DNA from: Thalassia testudinum
Taxonomy: Eukaryota > Streptophyta > Magnoliopsida > Alismatales > Hydrocharitaceae
Assembly: GCA_037157565.1 (NCBI GenBank)
Contig: JAZHRO010000055.1
Location: forward strand, 37,541,001-37,605,000
Direction: 5' to 3'
DNA: 64,000 nucleotides
A model generated the notes under the pieces. The model did not search any database. It was not told the origin of the DNA and worked only from the letters and a program-made list of their open reading frames with translations. Below are positions 47,470 to 59,800 of the stretch, in pieces; position 1 is the first letter of the stretch, and every line of letters begins with the position of its first letter. The translations under genes were made by a program, and so were the position numbers.

Positions 47470-48470
47470 GGCTCTTGAATCTACTAGTTAACTAGTGCCT
47501 TCTATACTAGCATGGCAAGAGAGACATTTACCTGAGGGACTAGCAAAGGTAGTGGTGTCCACATTCGCTAAAGCAAAGCTTAATGTGGTTGTGGAGGGAG
47601 TAGCTAATATCCCATGGTATTAAGTCTGAATCAACTCATCATACTTGGCTTTGGTGTTGGGACAGACTCCTATTTTGCATCTGAAGCTGAGATAAGCACT
47701 AATAGGTTTCTCGTGCTTAGTCTAGTGCACATCCTCAGTGTGACCAAGTTTCCCATCGAATGAACATTGATGCCTAGTATGCCCTTGGCCTCCTCCACGA
47801 CCATGAGCGGATGGTCTTGCACCTCTGCCTCTTCCCTGAGAAGCAACCATGATAGAGGTATGCTCTACACAAGCAGCAGCTGACAAGGAAACTACAAGTC
47901 TACTCAGTCGATTATATGCTTCTTCTATCAATAGAATCTTCGGCAATGTTGACATTTGAAAGTAAGCTACATCATAGGCTAGATCCAATACAACATGAAA
48001 ATGCCCGACCATGGTCTATGCCTTGTATGTTTTTTGAGGCTCACATGAACATATAGGGGTATAGGCATTAAGCCTCTTAAAGGTAGACTTGAGAGCCGAG
48101 TAGTATTGCACTAGTGACCTACCTTTCTGTTTCATGTGTACAATCCCATGATGTAACTAAAAAATGTGTGCTACATTCTTATCCTCATAATAAGTTTGGC
48201 ATAGATTCTCTCACATCTTCGTTGTTGTCTTATACTACATAATTTCAACGACAATACACTTTATAGTGGTATTCATGGTCCACGCCCAAACGATGGCATT
48301 ATCCTTCTTCCATGAAGTATATTTCCCAATCTTTTGAGTCAACTCCATCTCAAGGAGTATGTGCTCCTTGTCCTCGACCACATTGAGGATCAACTTTGAC
48401 CATAATGTATGGTTGGTCTTGTCGAACTTCACGATCAACCTAAAGAAGGGGTTTTTGAACTATCATTAAG
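47470..48470 (-). pseudogene. Copia C gag and protease
   Basis: The gag N-terminal piece (48438-48235) reads TQKIGKYTSWKKDNAIVWAW. The C-terminal piece (48012-47722) reads LPKILLIEEAYNRLSRLVVS, then a Gly/Arg-rich tail and a damaged zinc knuckle (CSFDGKLGHTEDVH, both later ligands changed). The protease core near 47485 reads LVDSRASRHICGN, DSR instead of DSG. Confidence 0.75.
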
Positions 48471-49042
48471 ATCCATCTCCTTGTACAAGTGAGTCAACAA
48501 TTTCTTAGGCCATTCTTCTAAAAAAAACACTTGGGGCATCACTACGAAAATGCAACTACTAACCACATGGATATCAAAAAGGTAGAAAAATACCACTATC
48601 CATAGGAGAAGTATTCATCCAACAATCACTCCAATAAGGAAAGCTTCACATATCATATCTGAATGATTCAAAATGCCACCTAAAACAAGTTCCATCAACC
48701 TCTGAAGGCTTTTATCAAACTCTAGTGGCCACCAGTAGGTTCCAAAATGTCTCTAACAGCAAGTATTTGCTGTCCAGTGGGGCTCTACCGCTACCAACAG
48801 AATGCCTAACTTCCGACAATGATGGTGCTGCTCTAGGAAACCACTCTGGCGCCACCCCACAAGTTGTTGTTACTCCTATGGGCTTGGTTGGACCCTTCGA
48901 TCAGCCATTGGGGTGGCCCAGGGGTGCCCTAGCTAGTTGGCAACACCTCTAGCTGCTTCGATGGCAGCGTTGGTTGCTCCAATGGGGTCGCTGGAGCTGC
49001 TTCGATGTCCCCTCCGAGTAGCACTCTGGTGTCCCCTCTTAA

Positions 49043-49337
49043 GGCCTGTTTGGTACGCGGGAGAGGGTAGGATATGGCTGTTTGGTGGACTTTGTCTCGG
49101 GATAGATTTATCCTGGGAGGAGGGATATCCTAGGGGTAATGTATCCTGAGGTGGGGGTGGGATAGATTTATTCCCCTCTCTTGTGAGACAAATTTCTCAC
49201 TTATCCCATGATTTGACGCATGATTTGACTCATACTTATTCCAAACATAAAAATCCACTTATCCTCCACATATCCCTCTACCCCACCACTTACAAAATTT
49301 ATCCCTCTAAATTAATCCCGCACAACAAATAATCAGG
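49043..49337. mobile_element. Probable MITE (~295 bp) at the copia C end
   Basis: Imperfect terminal inverted repeats: ggcctgtttggtacgcggga at the left and, on the minus strand, CCTGATTATTTGTTGTGCGG at the right. Sub-terminal ggatagattta/atccc words. No target duplication identified. Confidence 0.45.
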
Positions 49338-49660
49338 GATCTGTGGGTTTAAGGGATCGGTCAAGGGTTTGCGGGGTCCCCCTTTTGGCTGTTTACCTTT
49401 GGAGCTACTTAAGAGTTCCTTTCCTCTTCCTACATATTTGCACAAACCTTGAGAAGATAAAAGAAACTCTAGATTATTTGGTGAAGAAGAGAAGTGAGGA
49501 GAGACTGTTACCTACCCTTTGTCTGTCATTGTTTTTATTTTTTTTCTATTTTATCATTGTATAAAGTATAAGGTAACTTGTGTAATTCTCCTTAGGATTT
49601 CCTTTCTATAAATAGAACCCTAGGGTTAAGGGAATGAATGAAACTTATTATTTCTTTATA

Positions 49661-49672
49661 TGGTATCAGAGC
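49661..49672 (+). other. Copia E primer-binding site
   Basis: TGGTATCAGAGC, an exact initiator-Met tRNA complement, directly after the LTR. Confidence 0.92.
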
Positions 49673-50229
49673 AGTGGTCCTAAGTCGACGCCAATACCCT
49701 CCTTGATCCTCATACTTTTTTCCTTCACCAATAATTGAATCAACTCTGTGCATCACCTGATCAGCCTAATTCTCACATGATCAAACCTTTATCGCTTCCA
49801 CTGTGGGATGCGTTTCTTGTTGCTACCGGCAAAGGAGGGCCTTTATCGACCAACAACCATCGATGTAGGGGTCATCGGACCCTAGCTAGTCAACCTGATT
49901 CCCTTTAGCAAAGATTCATTCGGTTGGTCGCCGGTGGTGATGCCCAACAGGATCAGTGTTGCCCAGCTTCGAATCGAAAGTTTTAACCCCTTGGTTCTCA
50001 TTGTTTGGGGGATCCAAGGGGCCACCATCTTCCTTGGGTTGTGGGCCACTGGTTCGATTGATCGGAGGTCGGAACCCTCATCAGAGCACCGCCAATGTCT
50101 TGCCTCGCTGCCATCAGCGTTGCCAATAGGTCTGGGGGCTCCTTTTGGTATAATTTTCAATGCGTTAGATGTTCTAAAGAGGTTGGTCGTATCTTAGATC
50201 TACTGTGGGGGTTTGTTTGAGAAGGATGG

Positions 50230-50992
50230 CATCCGAAGTGGTTGACTCTTCCTCTTCATGAGAAAAGGAAGGCAAGGGGATTTCAAGAACCCCCGTAGTC
50301 AAGAAAATAGGGAAGGAATCGATCTGCAATGTGGTTGAGAGTCATGACAAGGAGCACATCCTTCTAGAGAGGGAACTCGTCAAGAAAATAGGGAAGTATA
50401 CAACCTGGAAGAAAGACAATGTGATGGTTTGTGCTTGGATCATGAACACTACTATTTAGTGCATAGCCACTGAGAACATGTATTACAGGATAGCTGAAGA
50501 GATGCGGGAGGATCTCCATCACACCTACTCCAAGATAAGAACGTTGCTAGGATTTTACAGTTACATCATGAGATTGCCCACATGAGGTAGGATGGCAGGC
50601 CCCTGTCTTAGTATTACTCCAGGTTGAAGTCAGCCTTTGAGAGGTTGAACGCATATACCTATGTATGCTTATGTGAGTCCCAGAAGCTATACAGGGCATA
50701 GACCATGGTTGGCCATTTCCTAGCTAGGTTAAATCTGTCGTATGAGGTAGCAATGCTACAGATGCCGACCTTACCAAAGATACCATTTATAAAGGAAGCC
50801 TACAATCATCTCGATAGACTCATTATCTCTTTGCCTCCATCTCAACAGGTGAAGAACACCATTGTGATGGTTGCTTCCTCAGGCCAAAGGAGAGGCTTAG
50901 GACAGTCCACTAGAGGTCGTGGAGGTCAAGGTCACTCAAGTCTTCAATGCTTCTATTGTGGAAAAAGTGGCCATTCAGAGGATAGTTGTTAG
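50230..50992 (+). pseudogene. Copia E gag
   Basis: The N-terminal part reads KKIGKYTTWKKDNVMVCAWI with stops at 50260 and 50456. The open C-terminal part (50705-50992) reads LPKIPFIKEAYNHLDRLIIS, a Gly/Arg-rich stretch, then an intact CCHC zinc knuckle CFYCGKSGHSEDSC. It is closely similar to the gag of copia C. Confidence 0.8.
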
Positions 50993-51149
50993 TTAAAGCA
51001 TGGACGGCCAGCCAGTGCACGTCAGGAAGTCACTAAATCTGATATTGCTCTTGAACCTGCTCTCCATCACTAGGGTAGAGTCCAATGATCTAGTGTAGAG
51101 GATTTCATAGATCTCCTAGGGCTCTTTACCACTTGGTGACACTGTTGTA

Positions 51150-51713
51150 GCCACTTCCTTAGGTATGCATCTTGTTTGTAACTCCATAGCAGATTCTATG
51201 GATTGGCTTGCTAACTCTGGAGCCTCTCGCCACATTTGTGGGAAGGCCCAATAGTTTACTAGATTGAGACCTTATACTTCTGGGAGGTCTATTGTGGTAC
51301 CAAATGGTCGAAATTCCCTAGTTACTGGATAGCGGGAAGTTCAATTAGTCCCTCATATCAGACTACAGAATGTTCTTTATACCCCTAATTTTCCTTTTAA
51401 TTTACTCTCAGTTAGTCATTTTACAAAAGAGTTGCATTGTCGAGCTATGTTTGATGCTATGACTCTTGTCTTTCATGATATACTGACAGGGCAAGTGACT
51501 GGTTATGACTGTCAGGACTGGAGATCTACCACCTTCTTCATATTCCATACACTAGACATGCTATGACTTCTTTAGGAGGGGCTTTAAGTTACCTGTGGAA
51601 GTTGCGCTTGGGCATCTTCCTTTGCAAAAACTCCATCAAGTTATTCCTCGTATTGCTCCTACAGCCACATTTCAGTGTAAGGCATGTCAGCTAGGAAAAC
51701 ACCACTTCCATTA
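51150..51713 (+). pseudogene. Copia E protease and pre-integrase
   Basis: The protease core near 51199-51246 reads DWLANSGASRHICG; the catalytic Asp is Asn (NSG). The pre-integrase follows, with LGHLPLQKLHQVIPRI and CKACQLGKHH (to 51705). The frame is then cut by an inserted sequence starting TGTAAGGACC. Confidence 0.75.
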
Positions 51714-54150
51714 TGTAAGGACCTGGATTTTTAATACACTTAATGGGCTAATTAAAAACCCTAATTGGTTGCCTAAGGGTGAATTAAGGGCTTTGGGAAT
51801 AAGACCCCTTAAGATTACTAATTCAATTTAACAAATTGTGTAAAAGAACAAAAGTTGAGGGGTTATTTGTTAGAAAACATGGTTTGGTGGCCTTTCTTGG
51901 AAGGCAAGGAAGTGGTGGAAGCGCCTTGGATGGAATTTTTACACCCCATATATATATATGTTCAGGTAATTTAAAATTTGACCAAAAATCCCATTCGTTT
52001 CCTTCCCTCCTCTTCCCCCCCTCCGGTGGAACACCACCTCCCCATTTTCTCTTCGCTGACCACTCTCTTCACCAGCCATCGTCATCGCTGCCATCGCCGA
52101 AGGGAGCTACTGTTGCTGCCATTGTGGCTGTTGTTGTTGCTGCCATTTGCGAGGAGAAAAGAAGGGAAGAAGAGAACATGTGTGGGGTTTCACTGGTTGA
52201 GGTAGGGATTCCCTCTTGAATTGCTTTCTCTTGTTTTCCTGCGATTAGGAAGTATGAGAGGAATGGTTTGGGTTGAAATTAGTGTGGCATGTGAGGATTT
52301 GGTGTAGTATGTGGTGTTTTCACCCCTTTAGTGGGTTATGTTTGTGATAATGGGTTTTTTCTAGTTAAGGGTTGCCCTAAGTTTGGATCGGGGATTTCTT
52401 TGACCCATTATGCTCCATGTATGTGTGGTATCTAATGCTCAAGGTTTCATGAATTATGGAGGTGATAAGGGTGTGGTTTGTGGCTTGTAAGGTTGTGTTT
52501 GTAGGTTTGTTCGGCTGTAGAAGCTGTCCCAACATTAGGTAAGTGTTACCTAACGTTAGGTGGTTGCTGGATGGCCTCTTAATGTTAGGTACTTGTTGAG
52601 TCTACTTTCTGGTCTGAAATTATAGTTTTTGATGCTAGGTGTTCTAAGGATTGATCGAGCCTAGTCTATAACCTAATTGGAGATCTGGTAGGTGCCCTAC
52701 TAGGTGGGGTGTAGTTTAACCCTGGATGGGTAAGGGATGTTTCTATTTGAGTTTGAAGCTTTCTAATTGGACTAAAAGTGATCTAAATCAGCTAACGAGT
52801 ATAACCTCACATGATGACATCAATGACTCGGTTTGAGCCTAATAAAGGAGATGTTTGGATCCTAAGGTCTTGGATAAGACCCCATGTGATCTAGTAGGTC
52901 TTTAGGATTTCTTAATCTGGTATCAATCAGGGGAAAAAGGAATTAAGAGCGATTAGTTCAAATAGGTGAGCTCATTGGGTGAGACACCAGGACTTTGTGG
53001 ACAGTTAGTTCACTGTTGCAGGTTTGAAGCCTACGAGTCTGGTAGCTTGAGGCTACTACAGTTTCAGCCTAGGAATGAGAATAGTTCCTTGGTAGGGTTT
53101 TGTCTGGTGCCATCATGGAGATGAGTTACTGGGAGGTGTCTTAAGATTGAGTCGACGAGAGGCATTCTGAGATCTTGAGTGGAATAGTTTTCATGGGTCT
53201 CGGTTCGTGACTTGCGAGATCCAGGGATTCTCATGTGATGGGGATCATGTAGATCTTGAGTGGAATAATTTCCAGAGATCCGAACGGGAGAGAGTGTGGG
53301 ATCTTAAGTGGAATAGCTTAAAGGGATCTCATGCAACGATGCAGGGGATCTTGTGCGGAATAGTTTCCAAGGATTCCGACATCGGGAAAATGTATGATCT
53401 TGAGTGGAATAGCTTTTAGGGATCACGGGTAGCGGCAAGTCGCTCCCGTCGAATCTTTTGGATCGGGTACTCAGGGATGTCTTGAGTGGAATAGTTTCTA
53501 GGAACTCTGAGTACAATCAATGTTCCGACAATCGGAGCAAGTATCCTTTGTTTGGTGGACATGGGTGCTTTAATCTTTCCTCTGGCTAAGGATGTGTAAG
53601 GGTACAAGTGTACCATTGAAGAGGACACATCGAGATCTCATTTGGTATGAAGTGCTAATTTAGTCACCCCAGGACTCAGTGGCAAGCAACATGATCTTGG
53701 TTCATTAGGATAGTTGTGTTAGAATGTGTGGCTTTAACCAAGCAGGTCTGATTAATGGATTGAGACTATGGTGGTTGGTCAGGTTGATCCGGGTTGGAGT
53801 TGAAACCTGGGGTTCTGTGTTAGGCTAGGAATCTAGCCGGTTAGCAACATTGTACACTACCTTGTTTTTATTGGATTAAAGTAGTTATTTGTTCCCTATT
53901 GAGACAATTGGCTCATCCCTACTTTGTGACCTAATTTCAGGTGGTTGCTGTTGTACATCAACGCATAGGGTTTTTCGCTGCATGGATTTTTGCTGAGACT
54001 CATGGCAGGTAACTTCTATGCTTTGATTTTATAGTGGATTTCTGTTTTATTTGCTAAATTAGTACGTGTTTAACTTGTACTCTATATTTTCATTTGTGTG
54101 TCATTCTCCTGATATTTTCTTCCATTTCCTTGTGAAATGGAATTCTTGAT
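51714..54150 (+). mobile_element. Inserted LTR-like sequence in copia E (right boundary uncertain)
   Basis: It starts TGTAAGGACCTGGATTTTTA, an opening like LTRs of Tekay/Del-type chromoviruses. No coding sequence. Contains a 48-bp minisatellite (53171-53500) and a perfect palindrome acctaacgttaggt (52548-52561). The copia integrase core that should be here is absent, so insertion was accompanied or followed by a deletion. A matching target duplication was not found at the right side. Confidence 0.45.
53171..53500. repeat. Minisatellite with a gatcttgagtggaatagttt unit
   Basis: Six copies start at 53171, 53252, 53300, 53348, 53396 and 53475. The four central ones are spaced exactly 48 bp; the outer intervals are 81 and 79 bp. 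Confidence 0.85.
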
Positions 54151-54159
54151 AGCTCGACT

Positions 54160-54390
54160 TAGCCAGGTATAACCCTAATCGTATGCCCTCTATGATACTT
54201 GATGAAGTTCTTTACTCTATGTTGTTTCCTGATAAGGAACTCTTCAGTGTCCCACCCAAGGTGCTTGGATGTCTCCTTTGTCCATGTTGAGGGTGCTTCC
54301 AGAGGCAAGCTATCCCCTAGGGTCGTCACATGCATTTTTGAGGGATACTTTAGGATCCATAAAGGATACGGGTGTGTTCGTCTTGCTTAA
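54160..54390 (+). pseudogene. Copia E integrase C-terminal remnant
   Basis: Readable as NRMPSMILDEVLYSMLFPDK, LFSVPPKV and IHKGYGC across frames; same motifs as the integrase C-termini of A, B and F. Confidence 0.6.
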
Positions 54391-54399
54391 GTCATTAAA

Positions 54400-54778
54400 A
54401 GCACATTAGTTTATTTTTTCGACTTATTAGGATGTAGAAAGAGGTAGTTGTGTCGAATATATAGGGAAGTTTTGTTTTTATCTTTTCTGATCAATTAGAC
54501 AGGTGTGTGATTTTTTTGGTAATTTTTAGAAAAGTTCTTCTAGTATTTTGGTAATTTTCCTTCTCAAGTAAGGTAGGACTATTCCTACCCTACTTGAGTG
54601 TGACGTCTAAAACCCAAGTTTATCCATGACAGAAAATTCTTCCAAATTTATCTAAGACTCATAATCCAGTATGGAAATAGAACCAACCAATTTTGCACAA
54701 TTTAGAGTTATATAAAAATGATTAAAAATCTAGAAAAACCAAAAAGTTCATTTTTGTTTACCTGACCCCAATCTAGTG
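54400..54778. other. No gene seen
   Basis: AT-rich sequence between the copia E remnant and the copia F LTR. Confidence 0.5.
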
Positions 54779-54938
54779 AATTAGATGAAAAGAATTAATC
54801 TCATTAGAAATCCTAGGCTCTCCTTATATAGAGAGAGATCGTTGAGTCAAAAGTATATAAATATCCCTAAGGAACAAAATACTCATAGCCCTTACAATAA
54901 TAGAAAATAAAAAAAACTATATGTACTAACACTCCCCC

Positions 54939-56383
54939 TCAAGCTGGAGCATAGATATCTATCATGCTCAGCTTGAATATATAAGAATCAAATGATCTGG
55001 CTAAGGGCTTGGTAAAAATATTTGCAGTTTGCTCCTCAAATGCAACTAAAGTATATAGCAACCCCTTCTGAATAATGTCCCTGGTATAGTGACAATCAAC
55101 CTCAACATGCTTCGTCCTCTCATGAAATGCTGGGTTGTTGGCAATGAAGGTGACTGCTCCATTATCACATCGCATCTCCATGGAGCTAGAAAACTGCACC
55201 TGTAGGTCAATAAGCAAGGATATTATCCACATCATCTCAGCAGTCGTGCGAGCCATAGTACTCAGACATGGCACTAGGTCTCGCAATTGTGCCCTGTTTC
55301 TTACTTTTTCATGTGATCAAATTCCCTGCTAAGAAGGTGCAGAACCTAGTAGTGTATTTGTGATCCACATGACATCCACCATAGTCTGCATCAGACAAGT
55401 CAACCAATGTCATAGAAGACGCCTTGAAGAAGAAAAGACTCTTCCTAGGAGCCTTCTTGATATATCTAAGTACTATCAATGCTGTATCCCAATGCTGACG
55501 TGTTGGCTTGGCGATGAACAGACTCAATCTCTCAACTGCAAAAGAGATATCTGGCCTCGTGATAGTGAGATACAGCAGCTTGCCCACAAGTTGTCTGTAC
55601 TGTCTATTGTCCACCACCTGTGCATCTTCATCATAGAGTAGCATCTTGGAGTCCATAAGAATATTGGCCTCCTTGGCACCAAGCATACAAACCTCTTGCA
55701 GGATATTTAAAGCATACTTCCTCTGAGATAAGACCATATCCTTTTCACTGCGAGCAATCTCAATACCAAGGAAATATCGTACAGCCCCAAGTCCATGATA
55801 AACTACGTTGCAAGGATGTGCTTAACCCCAGCAATGCCCTGCTCATTGCCCCCTGTGATAATCAAATCAACATAAGCATGAAGTACCACAGTACTTCGTG
55901 TAGTCCTCTTAATAAAGAGTGAAAAATCAGCTATCGATCTTTTAAATCTAGTTGCCTTAACAACCTATGACAACCTCAGAAACCGGGCTCTTGGACTCTG
56001 TTTGAGGCCATATATAGCCTTCCGTAATCGGTATACACACTCCCCTTGACTTTCAAAGCCAGGTGACTGCTGCATATAGACTTCCTCTTGGACATCACCA
56101 TAAAGAAATGCATTCTTCACATCTAGTTGATGCAAGGGCCAATCTGACTGAATTGCCACTACAACCAATACCCGGACCATGGGAAGCCTTGCAACTGGTG
56201 AGAAGGTGTCAAAGAAGTCCACCCTATAAGTCTGGATGAAACCCTTTGCCACGTGGAGGGCTTTATACCTAGCAACACCACCATCAGGATTGAACTTTAC
56301 AGTAAATACCCTCCAGCACCCAATGAGTGCAGCACCATCAGGAAGTCGAGTTAGCTCCCAAGTTCCACTGCCTCGAAGAGCGA
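54939..56383 (-). pseudogene. Copia F RNase H and reverse transcriptase (main part)
   Basis: RNase H end: RCDNGAVTFIANNPAFHERT, HVEVDCHYTRD, TKPLARSFDSY, and the typical last motif MIDIYAPA (near 54945). RNase H start and RT end lie at 55737-55309. RT (56383-55840) has QLDVKNAFLYGDVQEEVYMQ and GLKQSPRA. The catalytic box has lost one residue (YVD-LIITG, near 55864-55873), so RT is inactive. Confidence 0.8.
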
Positions 56384-58614
56384 TGATAGCGAAAATACGC
56401 GGTTTGTTAATTAGGTAATTTAGTGTTGTAACGCATAAATCCGCTTTCAATTCTCTTTTAAATTTATATCCTAGATAGGGGAGTATCTAGAGTCGTCCAA
56501 GGAGGCAAAAATTACAATTCAATTCTCTTGCTAAAAACACATCTCAACTTTCTTTTTGGTATTTTAAATATATATTTTTTTTTTGTGTTTTGAAATAATA
56601 CGGGTAAGGTGCGAATTGTGACAAAAAAGTGCTAACACCTAAAATGCTAAGCTGAAACTTAAGAGATTAAAAAGTCCACTACCGAAGCTTAGTCTAGGCA
56701 AGTGGAGGCCTAGAGTAATTAGGGAGTGGAAGTAGAATAAGTGTTAGAACAACAGTAACAATTGCAACAAAAAGCTAAAAAGAAGGCAATTTAATTAACT
56801 AGAATTTGTGTTCTTTTCAAGGACAAGTAGAGGAATGCTTCTACTAGAACTAAAAAAAAAATTAAAAGCAATAAAAGAAACATAAATCCTCTTGCAAAAT
56901 TTGGTGAAGAAGGGAGTCTTCTTGCTCCAAGCCTAGCTGCTCCTTGGTTTGAAAAGATGACCTCCTTCTTCTCCTTCCTTGAGAGCTCCTCCAAGGTGGA
57001 AGCTACCACCTTCAATGCTCTCCTCCAAGGGGTGGGCGTGCACCACCCTCAAAAACTCCTCCAAGGTGGTGTGGACCACCTTCAAGATCTCTTCCAAAGA
57101 TCTTCCTTGCCTGGCTTCTCCTTTGGCTAGCATGGCTCAAGAGAGAAGGGAAGAGGGGAAGGCACCAAGGGGACAGAATATCCCCTTAATCTTCGTCTTT
57201 TCTCTTGGGCGTGGGCTTCTAGGTAGAATATGAGAGTGTATTTGCTAGCCAAAGATGCCTTGAATGGTGGTGGGTAGTGGTCTTTTCATAGGTTAGGATG
57301 GGGGGTTAAGGTGCCTCTTGAAATGGAGGGCTCAGATGGAAGGATGGAGGTGGTTGGGGATCCTATGGCCAAGGGCATTTGGCGCCAACCCAAGGGACTC
57401 CTAGGGGATGGTTATGGGTGGTGACATCCCTTGAAGTTGGCCCCAAAATAGCTTCTAGAAGGGGGTCTTAGGTGGCGCCAAGAAAGGTTCTAGAAGGAGG
57501 GGGTATGTGGAGGGTGGAGATGGGTTTAAGGGGAAATGTGTGGTGGAGATGAAGGGGATTTTTGGAGGGAAAAGTAGCGCCAACAAGGGGGTAGTTAGGG
57601 TGATTTTGGCGCCACTTTTAGGTGTCTTTTAGAGGTGGTGGGTAGGCTAGGTTGGCACCAAGTAGGTGGAGCTAGTAGGTGGAGTTGTTAGGTAGGGTTT
57701 TTGGGTGGTATAAGCCAAGGAAGTTGGAGCATAGCTAAGCTAAGCTAAGCTAACTTAGCTAATGGAGGAATAGAGGAGGAGGTATTGGAGCTAGGGTTTG
57801 AAGAGAGGAGCTGAGGAGAAGTCTGGAGTTGGAACTGGAGCTGGCTGTTGCTGAAGAGGCTGGCATGGAGCTACTCTAGCTGGCTTAGCTTGCTAGTTTT
57901 TTGCTAGCTGCTAAGCTAAGCTAAAGTGAGTTGGCTTCTACCACAATGAGCTGAGGTGTGCTAGGTCTGGTGCTCCTGGGGAGGATGAAGCTGGTTGAGG
58001 CAGCTAAGGTAGCTTAGCTCAACTGAGTTGAGCTAAGCTGAGTCCCCGCGAGTTGGACTTGAGTTTCCTGAGTTGAGATGAGTTCTTCTTCAGCTGATTG
58101 GAGTTGAGTGGAGCTGGATGTAGCTGGATCTGAGCTGGGGTGAACTCCAATCAACTCAGCTGAGCTAGCTAGAGCTCCTTATGGACTTGTGGGAGCTAAA
58201 ATGAGCTAGACTCAACTAGGTTGAGCTGGATCTGAGCTGACTTGAGTTAGGGTGAGCTAAGATGGATTCTCTTGAGCTGCCATTCAGCTGAGATTAGCTG
58301 AATGGAGCTGGGATGAGCTATCCCTAGTTCAAGTGAGCTAGGTTCCAACTGTGGTGAGCTGGATCAAGCTGAGTTCCAGCTAGTCTGAGCTTCTCCTTCA
58401 CCATTTGCCTTCTTGAGTGCTAGGGTTTTAGGGATCTATATATCTGTTCATCCCTAACACTCACAAAAACATATCAAAAAGACAATAAGAAAATGCAATG
58501 CATGCTCAACCTAATTTATGCCTAAATGCAGCTCAAAAACCCATTTGCGGAGTAAAATCCTAAGAGCTAGGTTTGTTTTAATGCATAAGAATGATGATAA
58601 ATTGACGTTTATCA
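56384..58614 (-). mobile_element. Solo Athila-type LTR (2231 bp) inside copia F RT
   Basis: On the minus strand it starts TGATAAACGTCAATTTATCA and ends TTTTCGCTATCA. Flanks are agcga at 56379-56383 and agcga at 58615-58619, a perfect duplication. The minus-strand 3' region has TTTGCCTCC near 56508, the U5 box shared with the other Athila-type LTRs. No coding sequence. Confidence 0.9.
57727..58390. repeat. AGCT/GAGCT-rich low-complexity block
   Basis: Dense imperfect reiteration of agct, gagctgag, gctaa and gagttgag words, starting with four gctaa units at 57735-57754. Inside the solo LTR. Confidence 0.8.
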
Positions 58615-58869
58615 AGCGACTATCTCATCCTCCATGGCTGCCTGCCATTTCGAATCAAGCATGGCCTCATGGTGAGTAGCTGGAATCTGCGTAGTAGTTA
58701 ACACCTGAGTGAATCCAACAAATCCATGAGCTAAACTATCAATAGCAAGTGTCCCCGCCGTAGGATAAGTGGTGCAGGTCTGTGATCGCTTCTGAATGGC
58801 TATCAGAAGATCAAGATCATCGCTTAGTGCACCACATGTCCTGTCCCTGTAACCATACACGGCAAACAT
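58615..58869 (-). pseudogene. Copia F reverse transcriptase N-terminal piece
   Basis: Reads LDSKWQAAMEDEIVA at the edge of the solo LTR, with LLIAIQKRSQTCTTYPT upstream. Joins in register with the RT start left of the insertion. Confidence 0.75.
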
Positions 58870-59089
58870 ACGTTAGTGTCTAGAGGACTCACCTGAGAAG
58901 TCGATGGTGAAGGCGAGAGTGGGGGTCCTTGATAGGTAGTATGAGGGTGAACATATATCTAGAGTAGCTCTATCAGGCGTGGAAAGAGATGTGTAGCAGG
59001 AGGTAGTGGTGGTGTAGTAGGGACAGGAATCTCAGGAAAGCTCCCAAAGTGAATGAGTATATGGCATAGGTGCCACATCACTCTCACGA

Positions 59090-59800
59090 GGCATCTCAGT
59101 AGCCGTCATAGAAAAGAAAGGTACAGCCTCATGAAAGGTAACATCCGCTGAAACATAGTGCCGAGAAGTAAGCGGATCAAAACGATACCCCTTTTGTGTC
59201 CGAGTCTACCCTAGAAAGATGCACTTAACTGCTCTCGGTGCAAGTTTATCCCGACCCGATCCCAACAAATGGACAAAGGCAACACAACCAAAAGTCCAAG
59301 GGGTGACATGAAACAGGGGGTGATCAGGATACATGACGTGAAGAGGAATCCGTTCATGTAACGCTGCATTAGGCATCTGATTAATCAAAAAACATGCAGT
59401 CAAAATAGTGTTACCTTAGTAGAGGCATGGGACTAAATGATGAATCAATAAAATGCAGGCAACATCAAGAATATGGCAATGTTTCCTCTCAGCAACACCA
59501 TTTTGCTGAGAGGTATGAGGACATGTCTCATGGATAATGCCACAACTAGAAAAGAAATTGTGCAAATGCATAGTATAAAAGTGCAATGCATTATTAGAAC
59601 AAAAACACTTCACCAAACACGAATGCTGAGTTTTTATTTCCTCGACAAAGTTCTCAATAATTTGTCCCACATCAAACTTATTTTTCAATAGAAACACCAA
59701 GAAACACGAGAAAAGTCATCAACTAAAACAAGATAATATTTGTTCCCAAGTAGATTAGGAGTATGATTGAGACCCCACATGTCCATATGAATCATATTAA
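59090..59800 (-). pseudogene. Copia F integrase
   Basis: Core: VDDFSRVSWCFY (about 59690), [41 protein letters not shown]-terminal part: CFLINQMPNAALHERIPLHV, HVTPWTFGCVAFVHLLGSGR (59206-59403). Broken near 59203, 59410 and 59695. Confidence 0.8.

Larger units (their letters stand above)
44134..49042 (-). mobile_element. Copia element C, right end lost
   Basis: Minus-strand copia with order gag (48470-47700), protease (~47485), pre-integrase, integrase (47060-46190), RT (45790-44950) and RNase H (to 44258). A short left LTR (about 44134-44257) carries a TATA word (minus strand TATATAA near 44190). The GC-rich leader (48480-49040) stops at a MITE-like sequence, with no primer site or right LTR. 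Its gag is close to that of copia E, which lies head-to-head with it. Confidence 0.75.
49506..54400 (+). mobile_element. Copia element E, plus strand, 3' part missing
   Basis: 5' LTR 49506-49660 (starts TGTTACC, TATA word ctataaatag at 49600-49611), then the initiator-Met primer site, leader, gag, protease and pre-integrase. A 2.4-kb insertion (from 51714) follows, then an integrase C-terminal remnant (54160-54390). RT, RNase H and the 3' LTR are not found on the plus strand. Confidence 0.75.
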
